DNA of 64,000 bases from Nitrospinaceae bacterium UBA7883 (lineage in GTDB: Bacteria > Nitrospinota_A > UBA7883). Below, in pieces: positions 41,128 to 48,661 of the stretch. A program made the position numbers and the translations under genes. The notes beneath the pieces were generated by a model. The model worked only from the letters and a program-made list of their open reading frames with translations, had not been told where the DNA came from and made no database searches. Positions within the stretch are counted from its first letter, which is position 1, and the number at the start of each line of letters is the position of its first letter. The stretch is taken from positions 186,001-250,000 of the forward strand of contig DLRR01000021.1 of NCBI GenBank assembly GCA_002500605.1, read 5' to 3'.

Positions 41128-42237
41128 CTACTTTCGCAACATTAAACAGACAGAAGTATAAATGACACCATTGATATCAAGAACAAAATGAGGGGTTAAG
41201 GTACTCTCTTTTGGCATAACAGACGGATGCTCCAGGGCGTATCTCGGAACTTCAAAAACCGGTGTCTGAACCAGTTTTAGTCCAGATGGGGCTATTACAT
41301 ATTTAATTAGCTGATCCAAAGAAAAAAATTCTTCGTGCTCTTTATCGTTAATGATTAGCTCAGTTACAACGGCAGCTACCCCGCCTGGTTTCAAAACTCG
41401 CCCTATTTCAGCCATTGATTTAGCAGACTGGCTGTGTCCTCCAAAATGTTCTATAGACGATATAGTAAAAACAATATCGAATGAATTGTCTTCAAAGTTA
41501 AGATCCCTTCCATCCATTCGTTTGAATTCTAATCTCTCTTTACGATAAGGGAAAGGCGCATATTTACCAGGGTCATTTATAACCGAGGAATCACCTTCAC
41601 TACCGCCATGATTGGCCCAGTCGCTATCGTCTTTGTATAGATCAATGGCCACAACGTGGCCGGTTCTGTTAGCTAACCAGTAGGATACTGGCTCATGCCC
41701 AGCACCCACACCGAGGCATCTTGCACCTTCATTGATAACACCAAGTTTCCCCAGTGCAAAACAGACATGCACCCACTCGTAGCCTTTTCGATGCATCATT
41801 CTCAAATCTTCAGGAATGACTTTGAGACTCTTCAAGATCTCAAACCATTCCTCATCAAGCCATAGTCTGGGATCAGCCAACCCGCATAACAACGGTCCAT
41901 CAAATGGAGGATCCTCCGTATAGGGCAAAACCCCTTTTACATCAAAAAGCTTAACAAAGTCTTTCAGTAGAAGATTGTAATCGTATTTTATTCTTTTGTT
42001 TGTCAGATTGTTGCGATATTCATCCGATTCAATGATTTCTTGTACTATATCTATCCTTGTTTTGTCCCCACGTTCAAAAGCCCGAAGATAATTCTCTTTC
42101 CCTTCAGGATCGGAAGGGCGTCCTAATAAAACACGATACATAGCTTCAATAAAACCACTATCACCCAAGAGAATGAGTACATCCTTTTTTAACAGCAGCT
42201 TCAGCCCCTTTAAAAAACACTTAACTCGGTGCTTCAT
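41128..42237 (-). CDS. DUF4214 domain fused to class I SAM methyltransferase
   Basis: This 369-residue protein carries a DUF4214-like segment at about residues 26-77 (MYRVLLGRPSDPEGKENYL, then IIESDEYRNN). A methyltransferase domain follows, with the glycine-rich motif CLGVGAGHEP, acidic VAIDLYKD, and FDIVFTISSIEHFGG (motif IV). GRVLKPGGVAAVV completes the Rossmann-like fold. DUF4214 often occurs in glycan-modifying or surface-associated proteins, so a sugar or polysaccharide substrate is possible; this is inference. The start abuts the stop of the upstream Sel1 lipoprotein gene with no gap. Confidence 0.85.
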   Translation of the reverse strand: MKHRVKCFLKGLKLLLKKDVLILLGDSGFIEAMYRVLLGRPSDPEGKENYLRAFERGDKTRIDIVQEIIESDEYRNNLTNKRIKYDYNLLLKDFVKLFDVKGVLPYTEDPPFDGPLLCGLADPRLWLDEEWFEILKSLKVIPEDLRMMHRKGYEWVHVCFALGKLGVINEGARCLGVGAGHEPVSYWLANRTGHVVAIDLYKDDSDWANHGGSEGDSSVINDPGKYAPFPYRKERLEFKRMDGRDLNFEDNSFDIVFTISSIEHFGGHSQSAKSMAEIGRVLKPGGVAAVVTELIINDKEHEEFFSLDQLIKYVIAPSGLKLVQTPVFEVPRYALEHPSVMPKESTLTPHFVLDINGVIYTSVCLMLRK

Positions 42238-42840
42238 TCAATCACAGTTCGTGTAGTCTGAAAGTATGCAATTTCTAGCCCGTTCCTTTGACTTTTCTAT
42301 CTCTTCTGCGATCATGTTCTTTGCAATAAGGCCCCGTCTACTCCTCGCTTCCTTCAGGCCATTAACCCCTGCAACAAGAAGCCACATGTTGGCGGTAATT
42401 TTATCCTGGAGTACACCCTCACCTTTGTCGTACATCTCACCAAGGTTGTACGCAGCCCATGCAACCTCCTGCAAAGCCGCCTTACGATACCATTCAGCGG
42501 CTTTTTTGTAGTCCTGTTCAAAAGCTTCACCCTTATAGTACATCACCCCAAGGCTGTACTGTGCTTTTGCATGCCCCCTCTTCGCTGCCAAGCTATACCA
42601 TCTTGCCGCTTTTCTGTAATTCTGCACAACGCCCTCGCCTTTGTAGTACATTTCTCCAAGGCTATACTTTGCCTCTACATCCCCAAACTTGGACTGCCGT
42701 TTTACTTCCTTGAACTCTTCACTGGTCTTGTTGTAAGAATTTCCACCGGATGCACAGCCACATAGAATGGCCGAAACCAAAAAAACCACTGATATAGATA
42801 AACGAACATGTATTTTGGAGGAAATAGAATAAGCCGACAT
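42238..42840 (-). CDS. Sel1-repeat putative lipoprotein
   Basis: This protein has about 200 residues from ATG 42840, with an N-terminal hydrophobic stretch ending in CGCASGG. Cys29 is the likely lipidation site (LCGC is an acceptable but not ideal lipobox). Sel1 repeats follow (GDVEAKYSLGEMYYKGEGV, GHAKAQYSLGVMYYKGEA and so on), and the tail CILSDYTNCD resembles two other Sel1 proteins here. An in-frame ATG 42873 would add 11 residues. The leader AGGGTTAGTACACAC before ATG 42840 resembles that of the amidohydrolase at 40.3 kb. Its stop abuts the methyltransferase gene. Confidence 0.83.
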   Translation of the reverse strand: MSAYSISSKIHVRLSISVVFLVSAILCGCASGGNSYNKTSEEFKEVKRQSKFGDVEAKYSLGEMYYKGEGVVQNYRKAARWYSLAAKRGHAKAQYSLGVMYYKGEAFEQDYKKAAEWYRKAALQEVAWAAYNLGEMYDKGEGVLQDKITANMWLLVAGVNGLKEARSRRGLIAKNMIAEEIEKSKERARNCILSDYTNCD

Positions 42841-43186
42841 GTGTGTACTAACCCTATTAATATTTAATTCCATTCTACGCTTAGTGACTTTCAGTTAGAA
42901 CAACTGTTTCCATTGATAAAAATCAAAACTAGTATCTCCCTATGATGGCCTGCCACACGCAATACGAAAGTCGGGTTGAGATACTGTATATAGAATAACG
43001 TAGAAAAGGAGATGTTAATAATAAGATTTTCCCGTAGGGGAAAATCTTAAAAAGGAAAGGAAAAAAACAAGTAAAAATTTAATTCTGTAAAATGAATGCC
43101 AAATTTTAAACCGATCAGGACTGTAAAAGGGTAAACTTAACTTGGAATGAAGTACATTAGTTCCATAATTAAATGGACGCGGAACC
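42841..43186. repeat. Intergenic stretch with two inverted repeats between the Sel1 lipoprotein and DUF1326 genes
   Basis: This divergent gap of 346 bases holds AGTATCTC/GAGATACT (42931-42938 and 42978-42985). It also holds a strong 12-bp stem, TAAGATTTTCCC with GGGAAAATCTTA (43022-43049), closed by a GTAG loop. The strong hairpin is followed by A-runs, not T-runs, on the plus strand, so it is not a standard terminator for either neighbour. I see no gene here. Confidence 0.5.
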
Positions 43187-43795
43187 ATGGTGGAAAATAA
43201 CTGGTTTGCAAAGGGAACGTATTACGAGGCGTGCAACTGTGAGGCTATTTGTCCATGCCGTAAAGTGGATGGTATCGCAAAAGGCAGGGCTACCTATGAG
43301 ACCTGCAACTATGCCCTTTCATGGGAGATTACCGAGGGCTGTTACAACGATGTAGTTCTTGATGGCCTTAGGGTGGTCATGGTGGGAATTTGGCATGATG
43401 GAACTGGAAATGAGCCTTGGGATATAATTGCCTACTTGGATGATAGAGCCAATGAAAACCAGCATCATGCTTTGGAACAGATATTCCTGGGCAAGGCAGG
43501 GGGCAACATTTTATTCGCTCGTGGAGTGGCACAGTTTCGCGATGTACGCAGCGCCCATATAGAGTTGGACCATTCGACTGACAACATGTGGATAAAAGTT
43601 GGCGACGTTATTAAAGCGCATGTGGATCGAATGGCAGAGTACAAGGGTGATGTGACATGCGGTCTGCCGGGTCATGAGAATATTGGGCAGGAATCCATAT
43701 CCACTCTTAATGTTAACGTGGACGAATTTCAATGGGATTTTGTGGAAAGATGCGGGTTTACAGCAAAATTCGATTACGCCTCAAATCAAAACTAG
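43187..43795 (+). CDS. DUF1326 domain protein
   Basis: This 202-residue soluble protein has the cysteine-rich N-terminal motif ACNCEAICPC (about residues 14-23) that defines DUF1326, then CNYALSWEI and a Trp/His-containing beta-rich body. The function is unknown; the clustered cysteines suggest metal or redox binding. A DUF2182 membrane-protein gene is convergent, 17 bases past the stop, and the two families are often found together, which suggests a joint role. The ATG has only a weak CGGAA ribosome binding site. Confidence 0.87.
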   Translation: MVENNWFAKGTYYEACNCEAICPCRKVDGIAKGRATYETCNYALSWEITEGCYNDVVLDGLRVVMVGIWHDGTGNEPWDIIAYLDDRANENQHHALEQIFLGKAGGNILFARGVAQFRDVRSAHIELDHSTDNMWIKVGDVIKAHVDRMAEYKGDVTCGLPGHENIGQESISTLNVNVDEFQWDFVERCGFTAKFDYASNQN

Positions 43796-43812
43796 ACCAT
43801 TTAGATGGCTGA

Positions 43813-44556
43813 CTAACCAAGTATCACCCAAAGTCCCGCAAAGAAAAGTAAAAACGCGGATAAATAAGCTATCTTATCTCCTGTAGATGTGATCTTTTCT
43901 ACCAGTACAAAAATGGAAATCGCTACCACCCATAGCAGGTTCATCATGCCAGTGAAAAACAATACCGCCATTAAGGCCCAGCAGCACCCCACGCAATACA
44001 TGCCGTGCATGAAACCCATTGTAAAGGATCCCTTTGCCCCATCACGCCAATTGGTGATGAAATATCCCATGGGAGAACGACAATGCTTCAGGCATGCGTC
44101 CTTTATGGGCGACACTTGATAGACAGATGCGGCTATTAAAATAGCCCCACCTATGTATTTGTCGGTGATGGCCATCATAGGTGAAAGATATGAGACAGAA
44201 TGCAACCACCATTGCGCTGCCGTGGCCGCAAGGCTGAACAACATCCAGGTCAAAAGGTACGAACTTGTAAAAAGTGTAGTCAGCCACAATGGGTTTTCAG
44301 TCTGGGATTTACCAGTGACTATTTTTTCATAGATTAATATGGCTGGTGAGGCAGATGGCAGCATCATCGCAATCATCATTATGGCCCACATGATAAATAC
44401 CATCGTGGCATAGAAAAGTGTCCAGGGTTTTGACTGTGGAATAATCAGGAGTGACGACGATACGTCCATTATTAACGCCATCCAGAAAATATATGCCCAG
44501 CCGAATAGGGTGAGGACAGCAATCCCGGCAATTACTCCCGGCTTAGTGTGTATCAC
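43813..44556 (-). CDS. DUF2182 integral membrane protein
   Basis: This 247-residue protein has about seven hydrophobic segments. The family signature is present: WAIMMIAMMLPSASPAILIYE (about residues 55-75) and MGFMHGMYCVGCCWALMAVLF (about 178-198). These are rich in Met, His and Cys, and the family is annotated as predicted metal-binding membrane proteins. It is convergent with the DUF1326 gene, with only 17 bases between the stops. Gene neighbourhood suggests a metal- or redox-related membrane function; the biochemical role is unknown. Confidence 0.87.
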   Translation of the reverse strand: MIHTKPGVIAGIAVLTLFGWAYIFWMALIMDVSSSLLIIPQSKPWTLFYATMVFIMWAIMMIAMMLPSASPAILIYEKIVTGKSQTENPLWLTTLFTSSYLLTWMLFSLAATAAQWWLHSVSYLSPMMAITDKYIGGAILIAASVYQVSPIKDACLKHCRSPMGYFITNWRDGAKGSFTMGFMHGMYCVGCCWALMAVLFFTGMMNLLWVVAISIFVLVEKITSTGDKIAYLSAFLLFFAGLWVILG

Positions 44557-44767
44557 CGGTTAAACATGCCTGATCCCCGCATTCAAATGCTCCTGTATAG
44601 CGGCCCTCTTTAAATTTGAATGAGACATCATAAGTCCAGACTAAAACTTCTAACAGTAATAAACTACATTCTACACTCGGTCTTGCTGCTCAGCGAACAG
44701 TTAAATCAAACGGTCTGGATCGTTACAAATGGAGGGGCAGGGTATGTTGGTGATAATTAAAGAATGC

Positions 44768-45385
44768 CTAATTGGGACTATCAGTCCCCTTTGCTTTTTG
44801 CATTTTTTCCCTGGTTTCATTCCATACAAACTTGGCTCGTTCTTTTGCCCTCTCTATATCCGCGGCAGGCATACCGATTGAAATAATGTCCCTTCTTTGC
44901 ATCGCTTCTCTGACACCATTTGCAGTTGCAATGTTGTACCACATAAGGGCCGTTATTTTGTCCTGCCGCACACCTTTACCATCCTCGTTCATCACGCCAA
45001 GGTTGAACTGGGCATCAGCCAGCCCCTGCAAGGAAGCCTTGCGGTACCACTTAAGGGCTTCCTTGAAATCCTGTTCTACGCCATCGCCGAGGTCATACAT
45101 CACACCAAGATTAGACTGCGCCTTGGCAAACCCTTGCTTGGCCGCTCTGCGATACCATTTAACAGCTTTTTGATGACTTTGTTCAACACCCTCACCTTTG
45201 GCGTACATAACACCAAGATTGTACTGTGCAGGTGCGTCCCCCTGCTTGGCTGCCTTACGGTACCATTCGGCGGCCTTTTCTAAATCCTGTGACACCTTTT
45301 TGCCAAAGTGGTACATCCAACCAAGATCGTTTTGCGCTGTTGCTTCGCCTGCCTCAGCCTCTTTTTTTATTTTCTCAAAATCCAT
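44768..45385 (-). CDS. Sel1-repeat protein, cytosolic, without the C-terminal Cys tail
   Basis: This 205-residue protein starts MDFEKIKKEAEAGEATAQND and contains about four Sel1 repeats (GDAPAQYNLGVMYAKGEGV, GFAKAQSNLGVMYDLGDGV and so on). The opening closely resembles the Sel1 protein at 40.6 kb. Unlike the other three Sel1 proteins here, its C-terminus is a plain helix ending KAKGTDSPN with no dicysteine tail. It has no signal peptide, stands alone, and has no assigned partner. Confidence 0.87.
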   Translation of the reverse strand: MDFEKIKKEAEAGEATAQNDLGWMYHFGKKVSQDLEKAAEWYRKAAKQGDAPAQYNLGVMYAKGEGVEQSHQKAVKWYRRAAKQGFAKAQSNLGVMYDLGDGVEQDFKEALKWYRKASLQGLADAQFNLGVMNEDGKGVRQDKITALMWYNIATANGVREAMQRRDIISIGMPAADIERAKERAKFVWNETREKMQKAKGTDSPN

Positions 45386-45721
45386 TTAACACCTTTTTCC
45401 ATGGCTCCCTGTTGTAAGGAAAAGAATGCAGGCACAGGTACATTACAGTTCACCTTTAAGACAGCATCATGAGCCGGTATTGATTTAACTCCCAGTATTT
45501 AATCATATTCTGCATGTTAAGAATACATTTTCTCGTTAAATTAAATTCATAGTTTCTCCATTTAACCTGCATTATTTGTTTAGAAAGATTTTGTTTAATA
45601 TAACTGTAGATTGTTTTTGCCTCCGGGGATGGCGAGGAGAGTATTTCCCTTAATTAAGTTTTTTAGATGCTGTTAAAGTTCGTTCTCTAGTTCTACTTTA
45701 CTCCCGCCATCCCGCAATATA
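45386..45721. other. Intergenic stretch between bluB and a Sel1 gene
   Basis: No gene is seen in these 336 bases. The only structure is the long-range inverted repeat GGGATGGCG (45626-45634) and CGCCATCCC (45705-45713), 70 bases apart, just after the bluB stop. No T-run follows either arm in the direction of bluB, so it is not a clear terminator. Confidence 0.5.
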
Positions 45722-46414
45722 TTAACCGGCTGCGGGTTTTTTACCCCATTCCTCAGAATGAATTGTTTCGTCCAACTCTCTTTTTGGTAACCAGCCAATT
45801 TTTTGGAGCAGGGGAGTATCATCAAAATCCTCCGTATATCCTACACATAGATATGCCACGGGAATAATATGCGCCGGTATGTGAAAAATATGACGGAGGA
45901 ACTCGTTTTTTAAAATGCTCACCCAGCCGACCCCAATTCCTTCTGCTCTGGCAGCGAGCCAAAGGTTCTGTACAGCACAAACAGCACTGAATACATCGGT
46001 TTCGCGGATTGTGTTACGTCCGATTACAGACGGCCCAAATCGGGAGGGATCACAGGTCACAAGAATATTTACAGGGGCGTCGAGTATTCCCTCGAGTTTT
46101 AGAGAACTGTAACTCTCCTTTCTTTTACCTTCAAAACCATCTGCAGCATGTCGTCTCTCAGAATCGACATGAGCATGGAGTTTATTGCGAGTATCAAAAT
46201 CCTTAACAATAATGAAGTCCCATGGCTGCATAAAACCAACGGATGGTGCCATGTTGGCAGCCTCGAGTATCCTTCCCAGCTTTTCATCAGGTATGGGATT
46301 TGGCAAAAAACTCCTGATATCCCTGCGGAGGGCTATTGCTTCGTATACACCTTGCCTCTTTTCATTGCTGAAGGAATAATCCGGCGCTTGATTTTCTTTA
46401 AAACTTTGGCTCAT
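45722..46414 (-). CDS. bluB: 5,6-dimethylbenzimidazole synthase
   Basis: This 230-residue flavin-destroying enzyme converts FMNH2 and O2 to 5,6-dimethylbenzimidazole. The nitroreductase fold opens VYEAIALRRDIRSFLPNPI, with the RRDxR motif of BluB. MAPSVGFMQPWDFI, DPSRFGP and ARAEGIGVGWVSIL follow. Those motifs and a cobalamin riboswitch upstream make this more specific than a generic nitroreductase. GGAGAGAGAAG precedes the ATG. The enzyme needs O2 although the corrin genes here are of the anaerobic type. Confidence 0.93.
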   Translation of the reverse strand: MSQSFKENQAPDYSFSNEKRQGVYEAIALRRDIRSFLPNPIPDEKLGRILEAANMAPSVGFMQPWDFIIVKDFDTRNKLHAHVDSERRHAADGFEGKRKESYSSLKLEGILDAPVNILVTCDPSRFGPSVIGRNTIRETDVFSAVCAVQNLWLAARAEGIGVGWVSILKNEFLRHIFHIPAHIIPVAYLCVGYTEDFDDTPLLQKIGWLPKRELDETIHSEEWGKKPAAG

Positions 46415-46591
46415 CTTCTCTCTCCAGTTTGTTGTTTCCCTGGCATGGTGGTGAGAAGCAGAAAACCACTTACGTGAGTGAACCTGCGCTTATCTGACCT
46501 CAATCCATCCTTGCCGGAAAGAATTTGTCAAAATGGGATGGATCCTCGCCACCCCAAATGTTTTCAAGCGCCGGTTCCAAATGGCATCCTG

Positions 46592-46763
46592 CTGGCATGT
46601 ATTCTGACTCCCGTATCAACCCGGCAAATGCGCCTTCCCTGAACTTTAAAAATCCAAGTGGCTATTGCACTGCCAGTCCACGGTCACAGCGGCGGGTCCG
46701 TGATGGAATTTCACCATCTTCCTTTTCAGCTTCTTAAAGCTACCCGCAGGCCTCGAAAACTGG
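46592..46763 (-). ncRNA. Cobalamin riboswitch 4, upstream of bluB
   Basis: This minus-strand AdoCbl aptamer is a divergent version. The core reads CGGACCCGCCGCTGT (46700-46686), GGGAAGG is present, and the B12-box reads GTCAGAATACATGCC instead of the GCCAGAAGACCTGCC form of the other three. The bluB start lies about 178 bases downstream, and a strong ATCCATCC/GGATGGAT pairing in that leader may be the expression platform. Type and target agree. Confidence 0.85.
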
Positions 46764-46942
46764 ATGAGTGCGCATCTTAGCCTTAGCAAACCACAATAAC
46801 AAGCTAAGATTGTTTGTCCGTCCAGTTAATAAATATTTATGATTCCGGTAGACAGTTGGAAAAGATTGATGCGGAAAGACAAGGGTGATCAGTTTGTCTG
46901 TGAGGGGCAGGTTGGAAGAACTAAGGTGATGCTAAGGATGTG

Positions 46943-47179
46943 CTAGTCTTCTTTTTTATTTCTAAAAAGATAAATCCCTGCAACAGAAGCAACAATTACT
47001 CCCAACATTACTTCCTGCCTGTGGTAGAGGGCGTCAGCACCTACCCATGCTCCATAAACGTTCACCACTACAAGCATGGTGAATCCAGCAATAGCCGTCA
47101 GTATTATTACTAATAAAAATACTTTTTGTATGGTGTTGAGACTTCCATACTTTGAATCTTTTGACAGTTTGTAAGTCAT
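46943..47179 (-). CDS. Small two-helix membrane protein
   Basis: This 78-residue protein is read from ATG 47179, which overlaps the ynfA stop by 4 bases (ATGA), indicating coupled translation. Two hydrophobic segments are visible at about residues 20-42 and 52-70, with a charged end RNKKED. The longer open frame upstream lies inside ynfA in another register and is not used. I recognise no family. A role with YnfA is suggested only by the overlap. Confidence 0.65.
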   Translation of the reverse strand: MTYKLSKDSKYGSLNTIQKVFLLVIILTAIAGFTMLVVVNVYGAWVGADALYHRQEVMLGVIVASVAGIYLFRNKKED

Positions 47180-47511
47180 GACCCGTGGGGCGCAAAAGCA
47201 ATAATTAACATTCCCAAAACGGCTACCGATGCTCCAGTTATGTCCCATAGATCTGGTTTGATACCTTCTATAAACCATAGCCAGCACATCGCTGAAGCAA
47301 CATATACTCCTCCATATGCGGCATAGGTCCTTCCCGCAGGCATCGGATGCAGCGTCAACAGCACTGCGAATATCGCTAGAACTATCCCGGCGGGGAGAAG
47401 CAATGTAACGGATTTGCCAAGCCTTAGCCACATATATACTAAATAACAGCCACCAATTTCAGCCACTGCCGTGACTAAAAACAGCCCGAACGTTTTTAGC
47501 GGATACACCAT
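47176..47511 (-). CDS. ynfA: YnfA family (UPF0060) membrane protein
   Basis: This 111-residue protein has four transmembrane helices. UPF0060 landmarks are present: AEIGGCYLVYMWLRLGKS, HPMPAGRTYAAYGGVYVA, and a C-terminal WDITGASVAVLGMLIIAF. The family belongs to the small multidrug resistance-like transporters and is often annotated only as inner membrane; transport substrates are unproven for most members. It overlaps the following small membrane gene by 4 bases. Length is typical (about 108). Confidence 0.92.
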   Translation of the reverse strand: MVYPLKTFGLFLVTAVAEIGGCYLVYMWLRLGKSVTLLLPAGIVLAIFAVLLTLHPMPAGRTYAAYGGVYVASAMCWLWFIEGIKPDLWDITGASVAVLGMLIIAFAPHGS

Positions 47512-47599
47512 TTCTTCTCTTTGTTCTAGATCCCTTCAAGCATTTTCTAAATCAAAAATGCCGGCTTCTTCTGCCTCTATAATCATTTTAATTGAAAAA

Positions 47600-47675
<76 letters not shown>

Positions 47676-47746
47676 AAAATGATTGCCAAATCGGTTGTAC
47701 TGAAATGCAAAATCTTTTTAAACTTAAAAATTTGCATTGCAATAAA

Positions 47747-47823
47747 TGGCACGCCCGGCAGGATTCGAACCTGCAACCACCGGATTCGAAGTCCGGAACT
47801 CTATCCAGTTGAGCTACGGGCGC
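47747..47823 (-). tRNA. tRNA-Arg (anticodon TCG)
   Basis: This is a 77-base cloverleaf on the minus strand with encoded CCA. The acceptor GCGCCCG pairs with CGGGCGT, the anticodon stem CCGGA/TCCGG encloses loop CTTCGAA, anticodon TCG, and the T-loop is GGTTCGAATCC. It reads CGA and probably CGG. It precedes tRNA-Lys in the same orientation. Confidence 0.97.
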
Positions 47824-47919
47824 ATAAAATAAACACAACTGGTTAGACTCCACCAATGTAAACAAAACGGTGCTGCTATAAAATATGGAAGGGGTCTTTT
47901 ACCTGTTAGGCTATTACTT

Positions 47920-48522
47920 TTACCTTATTTTTTTTGTTTGGTCTTCGAGTATTAAGCCGGTTTTTCCATTTCCGGCCATGGAAACTTTACTTTCCAGAAT
48001 TCCGCCTTCATCAATATGCAGTACCGGTGTGCTTATATTGCCATAAACTTTGCCAGTATTGGCGATATCAATTTTTTTGTTGGCAACTATATTGCCTTTT
48101 ATTTCTCCATTCACAAACAAACTCCCAACTTTCGCATCAGCCTTAACAACTACCGACTCGCCCAGGGTAAAATCTTCTTCTGTTGTAATAGTTGCACCTT
48201 CTATGGTGCCATCACCATCTAATAAAAGGCTTTTTGAGGTGATACTGCCCAGGATTTTTCCTTTGTTTGATACTTGCAGATTTTTAGAAACTTCCACGTT
48301 ACCTTCTAAGTGGCCATGAACTATGAGTGTACCAATTTTCACATTAGCCTTAACAACAGCCGACTCGGCTATGAAAAGATTGTCCTCATCCCCGCCATTA
48401 ATTTCACCATTAATTTCACCATCAATGCGAACAGTACCTTTCAAAGAAATTACGCCTTCAAAAGTGGTTCCGTTACCAATAAAACCTTCGATTGCTCCCT
48501 TTTCAATTATGTCTTCTACCAT
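47920..48522 (-). CDS. Bactofilin family cytoskeletal protein
   Basis: This 200-residue protein has two successive bactofilin-like beta-helix segments. The first spans about residues 12-95 (GTTFEGVISLKGTVRIDGEINGEI) and the second about 96-185 (VKADAKVGSLFVNGEIKGNI). A single bactofilin domain is more usual. These proteins self-polymerise at the membrane or poles and are often linked with ParA/ParB and cell-wall enzymes. It is the third gene after parA and parB on the minus strand, which fits a polar scaffold role; that is inference. Confidence 0.9.
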   Translation of the reverse strand: MVEDIIEKGAIEGFIGNGTTFEGVISLKGTVRIDGEINGEINGGDEDNLFIAESAVVKANVKIGTLIVHGHLEGNVEVSKNLQVSNKGKILGSITSKSLLLDGDGTIEGATITTEEDFTLGESVVVKADAKVGSLFVNGEIKGNIVANKKIDIANTGKVYGNISTPVLHIDEGGILESKVSMAGNGKTGLILEDQTKKIR

Positions 48523-48661
48523 TTGTATATACCTGTTGTTGCAAGGCTATTTAGTAATTGGATTTTAATTCAAAGTAGCCATTACGGCAATATATTTTTA
48601 TTTGCTATTGGCTATAAAACCCGTTTAACAAAAGGGTTACATGCTGAAGCGATTAAACCAT

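Noticed and set aside
43009..43050. Twelve-codon plus-strand frame (MLIIRFSRRGKS) over the strong hairpin
   Set aside because: AAAAGGAG directly abuts the ATG with no spacer, and the frame is simply the hairpin sequence.
43587..43597. TGTGGATAA, a DnaA-box match inside the DUF1326 gene
   Set aside because: It is a single copy within coding sequence, far from the origin-like block, and encodes conserved residues there.
45626..45713. GGGATGGCG/CGCCATCCC inverted repeat after bluB as a terminator
   Set aside because: The arms are 70 bases apart and no T-run follows on the bluB strand.
47180..47431. Longer minus-strand frame extending the 78-residue membrane protein upstream
   Set aside because: It lies wholly inside ynfA, which has an unmistakable UPF0060 sequence. 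The ATGA overlap at 47179 is the better start.
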